Under the pieces are notes generated by a model. That model was not told where the DNA came from, made no database searches, and saw only the letters and a program-made list of their open reading frames with translations. Made by a program: the position numbers and the translations under genes. Of a stretch of 64,000 nt of DNA, positions 31,720 to 44,542 are shown piece by piece (position 1 is the first letter of the stretch; every line of letters begins with the position of its first letter). This DNA comes from Litomosoides sigmodontis (lineage: Eukaryota > Nematoda > Chromadorea > Rhabditida > Onchocercidae), in the NCBI GenBank assembly GCA_963070105.1, contig OY718806.1:826001-890000 (forward strand). Reading direction: 5' to 3'.

Positions 31720-32964
31720 ATCTATACAAGTGATTTTAACAGACCTACTTTAGAAGGTCCAGTAATCCTATCACACCTATCACTATCAGCACCTCCCGTT
31801 AACAGCTTTCATTAACAGCTTTTTTAAAATGAAAACTTCGATTCCAATTATTGTGAATTTGGAGAATTTCTTGTTGGATATCCGAATGTTTACGTAGCCG
31901 AAGATTAGTATGGATGATTACTTCATTGAAAGAGAGATATTCGTTTACAGAGTAATGGATGAACACATCTGAATTAGCTTAGAATATAGGCAGTACCGGA
32001 ATGCTGCTTGTAGTACAACGATGTACGATAAAGAAAGATTTGATCGCAATTAGGAAGTAAGTATGAAATGGATCGGGAAGTTGAAGTTCACTCCTAGATT
32101 GTTACTGACCGTTCTTGTCGACTGTTGTCCTTTCCTTCCTTCTTTCGCGTTCCAAGGTACTTAATGATCCAAGTTAAATTCTACAGTTTGATTACAAGTA
32201 AATGAGAGGTCAGTTCGAGGTCAAAGCGGCATCTTAAAACGAGAATTCATATATCAAAGTAAGGTATCGATGGTCATAAGTAAGGTTACGTTAGCGTTAG
32301 CGGTGATCAAGTTACAAAGAGGTTTATTGCTATTGTATGATATCGAATTAAAGAAAATAGCAAAGGGCTAAACAGTTGCAAACCAATCCTTTTGCTAATG
32401 ACCAATGAAGTAATGGATGGTTTACTGATCTTTCTAATTTCTCTTGACCTTCTTTAGAGTTTTCGGCACCAATATTTGAATAATTTCTTCTATATTTTTC
32501 AATTTATGTAAACCTAAAAAGATGTTCACGAAATATAATTTTTATTTGAGAAAGCATTATCGAAAACCATTCAATGCTTATGAACTGCTTTAAATCTTGA
32601 AGTCATAAATGGTGGGAGAATGATAGGAGTGATCAAGGCCTTTGCAATACAACATGCCAATGTTGTGAAAATTTTAATAAGCCAAAAATGTACAGCATTC
32701 TATTATTAGGTTAAAGCTTATCTGACCGAACCACCCTAGCACCATCCAGCGAGTAAATTAAGTGGAATGATAGTTGACTGCTAGACTCACGTAAATTTCA
32801 GAATCCATAATAAATTATGTGTAACGGACTGTTGCAAATGTTACGAGAGTATAGACTGGTTAAATCAAAATGATTAAAATTTATCAAAAATTTCTCTTTT
32901 TAAAATTTGAAATCTTTAGAAATTTACAAAGATCAACTAATTTTATGGAAGATTACATGTGACA
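31720..32964. other. Intergenic spacer
   Basis: No ORF or repeat of note. A pyrimidine-tract acceptor (aatctttag, ending 32919) near the right end could be a trans-splice site for the following gene. Confidence 0.4.
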
Positions 32965-35332
32965 ATGAAGTTACAGATGCCACCAAAGGGAGGTGTTGCT
33001 GTTCTACCACCTGATCTTATGGCTGAAGCTCATGCTCGAGTCAAAGAACGTGAACAAAAATTAAGTGATGAAAACGTTAAAGGACAAGAGGTATGTTTGT
33101 GCGGCCTCAAGGAATCTTTCACCAACTTCTGCAAAATTGAGGCAGTTGATGGAATGCAATAAATTATAGCTTATTTCGAATGAATTTATTTCATCTTAAC
33201 TTTTAAATGATTAATGCCAATTTTAATAAATCACCATCTATTAACTAACAAATCGTTGTCGGTTGTGATAAAGGAAGACCTGTGTGAATTTGATTGCAGA
33301 ATAACGAAGATGCTACAGTGACAATCAAGAAATTTATACCTCTCAAATGGAAAGCACCAGCGTCAATGCTAGAAGAAAGTTTGCTAGCTGAGAATAAAGC
33401 AAGCGAAGATAGGGAAACGTTGAAGTCAACAGGAGTGGACGTTGTTTCCAGAATAAGTCAGCCGTCTGATCAGGATGCTCAATTTATTTTTCGTGCACGT
33501 ACACATCAAACTATACCGTATGTTTTCCGCTCTTATTGGCAAATTTTGGACCTTCAATTTGCGAAAATTTTTTCAACAACAAAAGAAATAATTGTTTAAA
33601 ATTATTCATTTTGTAAAAATTTTAGATCAAATCGATTACCATCAGATGGTAATTTCTTGATGGGTCGAAGTGTTTTTTCACCAGTACGAGAAGCGGAAGA
33701 GATGCGTGATAGAGTCAATCAACGAATGACAGAAACTCCATCAGAAAGTTTCTTCGGCTCACGCTTAAATACGTCTCTCGACGACTTTTCTACGGCATCA
33801 CGCATGAATACTCCATTCGATGCAAGCAAGGATTCACATACCAACTTACATTCAAATTATCCAACTAGTCGTTCACGTTCGCAGTCTCGAATTCACACTG
33901 TCTTCTCACCTCCATCTATTAATCAAGTGCATTCTCCGAGGTAACTTTACCGTTCACATTTATTTATATAAAAACTTTGAATTGTCTAATTTCCATCCCC
34001 AATAACTCTTTGTATCAGTAAATTTACTAATTTAAAAATTGCTATATTTAAAAATTTTTAAACGGTTGTTAAAATGATACTCGCAAATCCTCCTCTACAT
34101 AAAACTTTAGTTTAAATTTTGGTAATTTTTTTTGTAAATTTTTGTTAAAGTGAAAGATAAAGAATTGCAGTTTATCTATTTATATCAACTTCTAACAACA
34201 TAGCATTTTATTATGCTTAATTAAAATGTGCATTATATAGCACATGAAAATGACTATAAATTTTAAGAATGAATTGTGTCACTTTAAAATTTTTTTAATT
34301 TGTACTACTCAGAAAGCGAAATACTTTTTAGGCAGGATGAAAATGGAATAAATATGCTAAGACAACGTTCCAGAACAGTGGAACGGCGATCAGGAGAAGG
34401 TACCGTAAAAGCTCTTACGAGGTAAATGCTTTTTTTTTTTATTGTTGAGAATGTATTAGGATCCGAATGACTAAAATTTGAGAAGAGGAAAAAACGTGAA
34501 ACATCTGCAGACGACTTATTTGAATGTCTTTAAAAAATTTTGTAGATATATTTCATTCTTTTAACATTTATTATTAGTAAATTAGAACACAATTGAAATA
34601 ATAAGTATATATATATAGGAGAAATACTTGAAAATTTTCCTCCTCCTTTTTTAGCTGTAAAAATATATGAAATAAAAGTTAAAAATTTTAATTAACCAGA
34701 AACAGTCCTAATACAAAAGAGAGATGATTTTCATGAACTAATAACAGGACAAAATTTTCCAACCTTTTATAGCAATAATCAAATTTTTGCTCTTTAAAGC
34801 ATCATACAGTAAGCGTTGGAATTTGTAAATGTAAACAATACATTAAACATTATGTACAAAAAGGTAGCATACTGTAAGACTGCATAAATATATGCTATCT
34901 TGATGATTGCGGAAAAGATATCAGAAATTTAAACTGTAAAGCAAGGGAAATACCGTTACCATTAAAACAAAGCACCAATAAAATTTTCAGTAGTTTCGAT
35001 TTTACATAGGCATGAAAATTCTTGAAATTGATTTGAATCGATTTAAAAAAAAGACACTTTTTTGTTTGCGGAAAAATTGATGGTATAAGAGTTGTAATTA
35101 TAATTTCATTAAAAATTTCACAATCATCTTGTGTACGCTACGGTAATGATTAGGAGAACATCTTAGGTGCGCTGTTAAAGTGAAGAAACTTATAGTTCAC
35201 CTCTTATTTCGTCTGAATTCGAGGGTTTGAAAAAAAGATTAATTTTTCTTCCTTTTATTTTATTACAGTAAAAAGAAAAAAGCATGGAATTTATTTAGCA
35301 ATCTTTTGAAATCGCAAAAGCTAACGCATTAA
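32965..35332 (+). CDS. Unrecognised 270-aa protein, five exons, complete
   Basis: Exons 32965-33090, 33300-33517, 33626-33940, 34332-34421 and 35269-35332 join in phase (813 nt, 270 aa) with good gtatgt/gtaact/gtaaat donors and (t)nag acceptors. It opens MKLQMPPKGGVAVLPPDL, has an acidic-basic helix-like segment (AEAHARVKEREQKLSDENV), a middle region with FIPLKWKAPASMLEESLLAE, a Ser/Thr/Arg-rich likely disordered region around residues 120-220 (SRSRSQSRIHTVFSPPS), and a basic tail KKKKAWNLFSNLLKSQKLTH. There is no signal peptide, membrane segment or catalytic motif. An acceptor-like aatctttag ends 45 bp before the ATG and may be a trans-splice site. The consistent phases make this a real gene; the function is unknown and it may be nematode-restricted. 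Confidence 0.75.
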
Positions 35333-35569
35333 TAGTGACTACATTATGAGGGAAAATTAAACAAAACAGCTTATTGCTATCGTAAGTGGAGCACGTTTTA
35401 AAATACTGCTGAAAATTTCGTGTCACAGCAGTTAAAGGTATTCGATTAGAAATTACGGAAAAAAAAGAACTATTGGAGATCTCACTTTTAATTGTACTTT
35501 ACTTCCATTTTTTGCTATTCGAAAGGCACTAGCTATGCTAGACGTTGTTGCGATAGCATCAAAACTGAG

Positions 35570-35957
35570 TTTCGTTCGCAAGTTTGCTTGTAAAAGGAAT
35601 TAGTGAAGAACGGTTAAATTTTAGAAAATGGCCACCTCAAAGTAATGCAACCGGCGTATTTATAGCTAAAGATAACTGGAATATAATTCCTACCGAAATC
35701 GTTTCATGCCAAAGTAAGTATTCTTTTAAATTATATTTCATTGGCATTTTAAATTTCACAAAATGAAAAGAAAAAAAAAAGGTGGGAATGTGTGAATAGA
35801 ATGAGTAAAAAGTAATTAATGTGACATTCAAGAAAAATTTCCTACTTTTGCATTAAGTTACTCAAATTTTCATTTTTATTATTTTTGAACTATTTTATTT
35901 GAACAGTTGAAGGATTTGGATGTGGGCAAATATGCTTTGTACTCATCGCTAATTAGT
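35570..35957 (+). CDS. Orphan exon pair, fragment of an unrecognised gene
   Basis: A frame open from about 35575 to a strong donor (CAA A|gtaagt, at about 35714) reads SLLVKGISEERLNFRKWP and VFIAKDNWNIIPTEIVSCQ. It joins in phase to a short exon after ttgaacag (about 35908) reading IEGFGCGQICFVLIAN and then TAG. No initiator ATG is in frame; an upstream TGA requires another 5' exon, which I did not find. It may be an alternative 3' end of the preceding gene, a separate small gene or a decayed remnant. Confidence 0.25.
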
Positions 35958-37254
35958 AACAATTAAAAATTACAATTAACTCATTGATAGCTGGAAAATA
36001 ATGCAAAATGTAGTAGTGAAATAAGACGACGTGTATGTCATGATTCATGCATAAGCATTTTGACTTGGTTGTTCCAGAATTAGTTTACACAAAAATAAAT
36101 TAGACAAATCCATTTCAAACATTTTAAATAAATCTACTTTATTGTTTTCAACTATGAACTTTATACTTAGTATGAAATATGCCTGATTTAATTAATATTC
36201 TAAATCGAATTTCATAAACAAATATGATTGTCAGTGTGACCAGACCAGTTTAAAACGAAAAAAAATTTTTCACATTATTTTATTTCATTTAAATAATTAA
36301 TGCAGTGCTGTGGAAAAAAAAGAAAAAAAGATCCTTCAATTATTCAGGAAAAAAAATGCAAAACAAAAAGAATTTCTAACTACCCAAATAATAACCTCCC
36401 AATTTTATGCTTTTGCATTTTTAAATTATTAGAAATATGAGAGATAGTGCAAGACAGATGAATCTACTTCTAAATTATCTGTTTTTTTTTTCAAGGTGAC
36501 TTTTCTGAGTCACATATTTTACTTATTACATTTTTCACTTTTTTTCCTGAAAAGTGAGATTATCACTTATTATTCGTTGTTTCTGTAAAGCAGTTGATCA
36601 TCGACTTGAACTATATGTAAAATGATATGATAGAATGGATGGCAATTATTAATTGATAGATGATAAATGATAAAGGATAGAGAATGGTTTATGGAAAAGT
36701 AATGAAATGAAAAAATGAAAAAATGAATGATAACGAGAATTTCAATCCAACGGAAGGAACAAAGCGTCTTAGAGGAAAAATGTTTCAGATTTTCAATGCA
36801 TATAAATAACTGCTATATTTTTATCAGTTAATCTAAATGAGAGGAAGGAGTTCTATATGATAACTGTTAGAAAATGATCGAAGGATTTTTCGTTTTAAAT
36901 TTAACAGTATGAAACAACTGATAGAGGGTGGATGATAGAATGAGAGAGAAGAAGGAAATGTAAATTGGGAAAACATGTGACGCATCTAATATGATTTGTG
37001 GGTTCAACAACTCAAACATTCAATAAAGAGTGTGAAAGAAAAGTCAGGTGGGAAATCCTAAGCTCGGAATTAAGTAATCCAACTCGTTCATTTCAGCTTA
37101 TTACTTATTACTACTCTCGTTACCATCGTTACCGCTTCAGCAGTTTTAATAATAATAGAAACTAAAGTGACATACCATTATAATTTATACTCTCCTACAT
37201 CGTATTATTATTTGTCATTGAGAAAATTAATTGCAAATTATTGTTGAAGGAGTA
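35958..37254. other. Intergenic spacer
   Basis: No coding or repeat structure that I can support; a good acceptor (accgcttcag, about 37131-37140) may trans-splice the following small gene. Confidence 0.35.
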
Positions 37255-37689
37255 ATGGAAAGAAGTGTGACGGATAAATGGACGACACGTGATGTAAAAG
37301 GTGATGTAATGGATGAATGGTCGACGAGAAGCTGGAAAGGTGAAATTGATGGAATGAAACGCCGTGATAATAATACCGGTGAAACATGGCATCGTGAAGT
37401 AGCGGTAGCACCAGACGGCAGCTCATCTTTCGTCGATAACAAACGTTTTTATACGAGAGACTATGTTGTTGAAGTAAGTTTGGTGTATTGACTGGTAATT
37501 TTTGAATGCTGATGATCTCAATTATGAATCTGTTTTTCAAGGCTTTCTTGTGTTTCATTGTTGCGCCGTTTCACAAGCAATTTGCCGTTAATTAACAAAT
37601 CCAATCTGCTAAATTTTTTTAACAAGCATGCGAAAGTTTCTAAAACTTCATTTCTTCATTTTTTTCAGAGTGAAATTCGCAACGCATAA
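37255..37689 (+). CDS. Small 79-aa protein, two exons, unrecognised
   Basis: Exon 1, 37255-37473, begins MERSVTDKWTTRDVKGDV; a strong donor gaa|gtaagt and acceptor tttttcag join in phase to a 21-nt exon, 37669-37689, encoding SEIRNA and TAA. The protein is charged and Trp/Arg/Asp-rich with an internal echo (DKWTTRDVKGDVMDEWSTRS then WKGE), followed by GETWHREVAVAPDGSSS and a Tyr-rich end (FYTRDYVVE). There is no signal peptide or membrane segment. The repeated K/E-W-[ST]-T-R pattern and the canonical splice sites support a real gene. AATAAA follows at about 37758. Family and function unknown. Confidence 0.6.
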
Positions 37690-38930
37690 GTGCAACGATG
37701 GTATTCAATGCATTCATCGCTAAATCGCCGTTCGAATTGAAAAAATTTACTTACTTAAATAAACTGTTGGAGAATTATGAACGAAAAATCAGAAAAAAAG
37801 CAAAGAAACCTTTGGAAAATATAATTTCCGCTTTGCCAGTGAAATTCATGCCATTGGAAGCTGTTTGAATGAAAAATAAAATTCCCATTACGGCATTAAA
37901 TTAAAATTATCACCGAAAAGGAGAACAAAGTGCTCTACTTAACTCCATTCTGCTTTCGATTTTTGTTGTATTTATTACACACATTCTTTTTCCGATATCA
38001 TTTTCCTGTCGTGCTACATTATTTCTTACTTAATGTTTTCTGCTTATGTACTTATTTTTGCATAAAATAGACACCAATTTTAAACCTTCACTCATTTGTG
38101 CAGAAAATTAATGCGTAATCTGTATGCAGCAAGATACCTTACCTTGATTTATATTGCGCCAAATCAAGTAAAAGAAATTAAACAACAGAGAAATATTATA
38201 ATTTACAATTTCCTGAAAAGCATTTAGCACGAAGGAATTAAAAAACAAAGAGTTCATTATTGCAACTTTAAATACTTAAAATAGTTAACTTCTTTGCTGT
38301 CAGGCTTGCGCTGTGATTTAAAAATCATAGAGCAGTAAATACAATGCCTATGTTTCTTAGTAAGCATTTTGTAAATCAATCTTTAAAACAAAACTAAGTA
38401 AAAGAAGCAAAAATAATGTCATAGAATCACCAAAATTCTAAACTCAGCGTTTTAACCTGCACTCTTCGTTTATGCTCAGTGCAGGGAAAAGAAATGAAGA
38501 AATTCAATAGTAAAAAAAACTTTTATTTCAATAAAGGTTTTTAAAGATGCATGAGCTATAACACAAAAGCATTATTTGACTAATAAATACACCGCTATCA
38601 AACAACATCGAAAAACAAGCAAAAACAAATGAAATTCAGCACATCCACAAAGAAAACGAAATTGTTATGCAAGAAATAGTAGACAAGAAGTACAGAGTAA
38701 AGCGAATTAAAAGATTAGCATAGTTCATTAAAGAGTATTGGTGTTCGAGAAAACAAAAACAATGCAGGGAATTTTGAATAAAACGGAATTATTTAAGTAG
38801 TGAATGCCCATGTACACAATAAAAAAACATTTAAGTTAAAGTGTGACATAAATTTCTGTTCAGATTGGGAAGCCATCAATAAATCCTGAAAAAGTAGTGG
38901 AGGTTAGTCAAACGAAGAATTCTATATTTT
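37690..38930. other. Intergenic, convergent 3' ends
   Basis: Holds the 3'UTR of the 79-aa gene (plus) and of the CPEB gene (minus). No other element seen. Confidence 0.4.
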
Positions 38931-41900
38931 TTAATTGAAAAAATATCGCTGAAAATCTGCAACTGATTGCGCCTTTTTGTAAGCCATTTTATCATTTGCA
39001 GTTAATTTTCTGTTTTTAAGGTATAAACAAAGTTTGTACAAACCGCCAAAGAAGAGCTGACGATCCGGATCCGACGGCGACGGTGGCTGTTGAAAATAAT
39101 AATACCCACGCCGCATGAAATTAACACCTTGGCGAGGGACCTGACAATGCCGTGGGCCGTTCATAAGTCTCATGCTTCTTCGCGTTACCGGTCTGTGAGT
39201 GTGCATACCACTTTCACGATGAATTACGGTCCAGCACTGTACGCAGTAGTAGAGTAAACACGGTAACTGAGGGCACAAAAAAACGCCGGCAGATCTGTAG
39301 CATATCTCACACGACATACCTTCAAGCACATACGGTCTCATTTCCACCTAAAAATTACAGTTTTGAATGCTTTATATAGCGTAGATATTTCTATATGATG
39401 AAAAAATAGCAATGTTGAATGGTAGAACTCGAAAAATTTATCTCCACAAACCAACCCTGAAAATTTTAGTAAAACATAACTTGAATGGAATGAAATAATA
39501 TTATTAAGCTTATAACGGCTATTTTTCCATTATTTTCGGAACTAATATATGCTATACCTAATGTACGTTGATGCCTAATATACGGTGGTGAAAGCAACCT
39601 GTGCATGAAATTTGGCAAAACTTGAAGACCTATTTTACCAAGAAAACTCACGACTCTTTGCTCGCTAAGTGTACATAATGTGAAGCGATGCATTGCGATA
39701 GCCACAAGAAACGCCTCACGATTCCCAAAGACTACTTTTGCCGAACCTCTTGGGTAGTTTGTACTAGATTCCACCTCCAAAGTCGCTTGAACTACGTTGT
39801 TGACTACCTGTTGGAAGAGCTGTACCAATTCCACTGGAAGTTCATTTGATCCAATAATATGATGCGCAATTTATATCATACAAATAATTACAATGTATGA
39901 TTCCTTGATGTTTGCGAATATTTCAATTATAGCGATTCAACATTATATATTTTCAAATGAAAAGGAAAAAAGCTACTAACTAGCAGTAAGCGTACGCGGG
40001 ATACCAGCAACAAAAATAGAATATCGATCAATGAATTCTGGCAAAGAGATTAGGGAACAGGTTGAACGGTCCAAATTCCAAGGCTTCACTTGTACCTATT
40101 ATTACATATTATCAAGGATAAAATCTAAGACTCACAACCTGTAATTAATTATAAAGATTCATTTCACCATTTAGCTCCGTGTAGAAAAATCGAAAAAATT
40201 GAAATTATTGCAATCCCTTCCCTCTAAAATACTTTAGCTGTAATGCCTAACCTTGAAAGTCCCACTCGTAGATGACGAAAATTTGATTCATAATTTTGCA
40301 ATAATTCGTATCTTTGTGGCAGTATTGTTTTATTAGAAGTACAAAATCTTGCATTTTTCATCTAAAGGCTTAACTCTAAATACCTAAAATCCATAATTTC
40401 CCTAGCGCAGCAAAATCATTATTACACTACCACATAAATGCAAGAAAAACCTTGGAAAATCTGACTAAACTGTAATTTTGCTTACTTCTGCTAATAGAGC
40501 GGAAAACAAGCCTACATGTAACTTCTTAGCATACTAAGTCGCGATAAACGCGAACGTTGTGATGTAGCATATCATTGATTTTGACCTGATTAGGCAAATC
40601 AGCTAACAACATTTATAAATAGGATAGTACATGAGCAAGTAATGTCCTTGCAGTTAGTTACGCAGAATACTTCATAGTGCTATAAAATTATGGTGCAATA
40701 CTGAAATTTTGAAGCAAAGAGGTGGGCGAATTCTAAGTATGCCAAAATAATAACAGCTAGAAAACATTATAATACTTTCAACCAAAAAAAATCTAAAAGC
40801 TGACATACTTATGAAATCAACTGTAGCAGTAGGAAGAATGGAACCAAACTCTTCTACCAACCATGTTTGCACTACAGTACCTTGATTTTTGAATTCAATG
40901 ATAAAACACCTAGTATATCGAACTAACCGTTTTGATCACCCTGTCACCGTCTTTCAAATCGATGAGCAGTTTGCCTTTACTGATCTCGCTCGCATTAACA
41001 AGTGATTGTACCGAACACTCATGGCTGAATATGACAAACGCGTATCCTGGAATAGTTGTTCGAAATTTATTTATTAGTTTATGTCTATTACTCTATCAGT
41101 TTCTCTTAAAACTATGAGAAAACTCTCATGAATACCCCAACGGCATAGATACACATAATCACATAATCTTATCTGCATAATAGTTTTAGCATGTTTACGA
41201 AAACAACCTAATGAAAACTGTTATAAAACACACCATTTACTGGACCGTCGCGATTGCAGCATCCACGATGTGGCCAATCGACAAAGTTCGTACCAAATCG
41301 ATTGAAAAAGGAAGTGATTATAGCTGGAAAACAGTGACAGCGCGTTAATTGAAGTCATCGTATGTAAAGCAAAGAACTTGGCTACTTTATGTTATAATAA
41401 AAAACATAAGGCAATGAAAAAATGGAAAAATTATCAGAATCCTTTGCCTGGATCAATATCGTAAGGAAGACCACCGATAAACACTTTTGTGGAATATACG
41501 GGATAATTAGCTCCATTTCGAATGGGCGTCATTTCCTCTGTACTATCGTCATCTTCTTCAGCTATCGCAAATCTTTCTAAATTAGTAATGACCAGGTGAA
41601 GTACCGAAACTTTATAGTTTTAGCACTTTATATTATCATTATATTTTACATAAAGACTCTGTGATACTGCTGGCAATCTCGCAAATTTCGTGACATTCCC
41701 AGGATTCACATCATGCTTTTCATACAGTTTATTTTTAGGAAAAAAGGAAATGGATTCCGGTTGCTGAATATCGTGTTAAACAGTTGCATACTGCTTATTC
41801 ACAGAGCTAGGTACAACGTGATGACTACAGTTCTTCAAATACAAAATTCTCAGTATCAGTACTATTGTTTAACGATTTCATCCAAATTTAGAACCTGGGA

Positions 41901-42051
41901 AGTCTTATAAGTCTTTAATTTAAAATTTTACCGAACAACTGATTTCCTCTCCTTTTTTTGGTCTCAAATTATCAATATTGAAATAACCAATTAACTGATC
42001 AAAAAGAAAAACAGTACTCTCATCATTCACTGCGTCGTCTTGTCCAAACAT
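38931..42051 (-). CDS. CPEB-family cytoplasmic polyadenylation element-binding protein, short form (about 387 aa)
   Basis: Seven minus-strand exons in phase: 42051-41940, 41576-41448, 41323-41234, 41046-40928, 40095-39981, 39833-39652 (or -39655), 39347-38931 (TAA 38931-38933). After about 60 N-terminal residues (MFGQDDAVNDES) comes RRM1 (RNP2 KVFIGGLPYDID; RNP1 GYAFVIFS), then the linker VQVKPWNLD. RRM2 follows (SIFVAGIPRTLT; YPRGSAKVVFGN), then the CPEB ZZ zinc domain with CEICYRSAGVFLC, YYCVQCW and a final H-x-H pair. This order defines CPEB proteins, which bind U-rich 3'UTR elements and control poly(A) tail length and translation, often in germ cells. The N-terminus is much shorter than in typical CPEBs; an acceptor-like cgcttaag just before the ATG leaves room for missed upstream exons. 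Intron 2 begins with GC, not GT (CCAG|gcaaag). Confidence 0.93.
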
Positions 42052-44542
42052 CGTAGCTTAAGCGATAAATATCGATAGAAGATTCTACAAAATTAAACAC
42101 TGCAAATTAAGGAGAATCTCGAGTGATGTTAGGTACGAGAAACACACTACTCTTCGCATTGAAACACGTAGGATGTTATAATACATAACACACACGAATC
42201 CCACAAAACCTCACTTTCTCAACCAGAAATGAACACTCGCCTCCTACCACTACTACTAGCTTAAAATAAGGACTCCCCTCCCATCGCTCTCCCATCCGAC
42301 CCCGTCACCCCCAACCCAAAATTAATACTTACCACCCATCACTTTCATGCCAACCTCATCACCTCAATCTGAAGCGAACACTCACCTCCAATCACACTAG
42401 CCCAAAGTTAGCACCGCCTACCACTCTCCCAACCCGCAACCCGAAATGAACACTAATCACACATCGTTTTCGCGCCAATCCACACCACATTAGCTCATGA
42501 TTACTCATCATGTATCATTCTCGCGTCAAACGTGGCCACCTCTAACCCTAAATAATTAAGTCTTCAATCGCCTCCAACCTGAAACAACCACTCACAACCA
42601 ATCGCTCGCTAAGCAACGAGCTCCCAGCCACCTATAGACGTTTGAACTGTAAGCTTCCAGAATGTTCCATACCAATCGTAGAAATCTGCACGTAGTCTTG
42701 CTCTCTTTTATGTTTCCATTTGCTTAGAACACCTAGTCAAGTTGTCTTTTTATTTTTTCCGGAAAGATCATATATTTTCAAAAGTTTCTTTGTTTTCTGC
42801 AAGGCATGAATGTAGAGACACTGCAGTATGAGAAATTCAAAGCATAAAGTACCTAATTAAAAGGGAGGTAGCAGTAACTTGTTACGGAAAACCGCACCCA
42901 AATCCTCTCTTTATGCTGCAGCGTCTCAACATCTACACTTCCGGAAAACCGGAAAGGCGAAGAATTGCACACCAGGAACCACAACTCTGCTTCGCGGCGG
43001 CATAATCACTAATTTGGAGATTTTTTGACCCAAAACTCTAACTGTACAATCCAACGTGATCTACTCCACTTCCAAATGCTTACAGATGTCGTGCGGTAAC
43101 ATCAATTTTTTGACTGCCCAAGCATTTAACTGCTTGTAGGACATCGTTAAGAGTTAATCACCAAAGTTTTCACTGCACAGAAACACCCTTTCGCCAGACC
43201 ATCACCCCAACTTAAATCGACCGCTCGCCTTCACCTCTAGCAGCTTAAATGAGCATCATACCAGCCCAAAGGCAGCACCGCCCACCGCTCCCCCAACCCA
43301 TTTCATCACCCATCACTTTCGCGCCAATCCACACCATCTCAACTTGAATCGAACACTCACCTCCAATTACACAAGCCCAAACTTAGCGCCGTCTGCCACT
43401 CTCCCAACCCACCTCACCACCAGCAACCCGAAATGAACAGCCATCACACGTCGTTTTCGCGCCAATCCATACCACATTAGCCCATGATTACTCATCACGC
43501 ATCGTTTTCGTGTCAAACATCACCAACCCTGACCCTAAACAACTAAGCTCTCGACCACCTCCAACCTGAAACCAACCACTCGCTAAACAGTGAGCTCCCA
43601 CACACTCCTACCTATAGACGTCCAAACCCTAAACTTCCAGAATGTTCCATACCAACTGTAGAAATCTGCACGTAGCCTTGCTCTCCTGTCTCACCCACTC
43701 TGTTTCCATTTCCTTTTGCCTAGAACACCTGGTCAAGTGTTTTTTTCTTTTTTTCCCAAAAAAGCATGCAATCTCAAAAATTTCCCTCTTCTCTGCATGA
43801 ATGTGGAGACACTGCACCATGAGAAATTGAGACAGCGATAACCCGTTCATTACGGAAAGCCGCACCTAGACCTACTTACACTCCAGCGTCTCCACATCTG
43901 TATTTCCGGAAAATCGGAAAGAAGATTTACGCGTTTGCGCGTCAGACATCACAATCCTGCTCGGCAGCGGAGTAATCATATCGGACTTTTTGACTGAAGA
44001 CCCTGATTGTATGATGCAATGTGATCTACTCCACTTTCAACTGCTTACAGAACTCGTGCGAAAACATAATTTTTTCCTGCCAAGTGTTTAGCTGCTTTTA
44101 AAACTTTATTTAAGAGTTAATCACCAAAGTTATCACCGCACAGAAACAATACATGTCAGTAAAGACACCGGAAAGATGCTTTTCATTAACCCAAGGTCAA
44201 AATTTGAAAATAATGATTGAGAAGTACAACTGCATGAGAATAAATTGATTGGGTAAGCACAACAAAAACTCGATAAAACATCAGATTTTCAATAAATTTA
44301 TCCCCACTAGAGAAATTAAGAAATTAGCGACTAAGTCAATTCACAAGGTTTAAAGGACAATATAAGAGAAGCCAAATGGGCAGAAAGAGACCAGGAACCA
44401 GATCAGTGTAAATTTTTATGGGTATTTAATATGAAACAGTAATATTATTCCTTTACACAGATTTACTAGCAACACAGTGCATTAATCATTATGACTGCTG
44501 TACCAATATTGATGACAGACAATACTTTAAAATTTCCCAAAA
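42052..44542. other. Intergenic spacer filled by a tandem duplication
   Basis: Between the CPEB start and the CRIP stop. No coding potential recognised; dominated by the duplicated segment listed next, which is markedly richer in C (on the plus strand) than the surroundings. Confidence 0.6.
42220..44150. repeat. Tandem direct duplication, two diverged copies of about 0.97 kb
   Basis: Copy A about 42220-43190 and copy B about 43200-44150 share ordered anchors: cttccagaatgttcc at 42654 and 43634, agagttaatca at 43150 and 44113, plus many intervening matches (cccgaaatgaaca, cgcgccaatcca, cctatagacg, gatctactccactt). Offset is 963-980 bp with small indels. Each copy contains an imperfect inverted pair around tgtggagac/gtctccaca, separated by about 90 nt. 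Confidence 0.85.

Noticed and set aside
40800..40885. Extra CPEB exon reading VQTWLVEEFGSILPT
   Set aside because: It cannot be joined in phase; exon 41046-40928 joins directly to 40095-39981 and gives the expected CPEB linker and RRM2.
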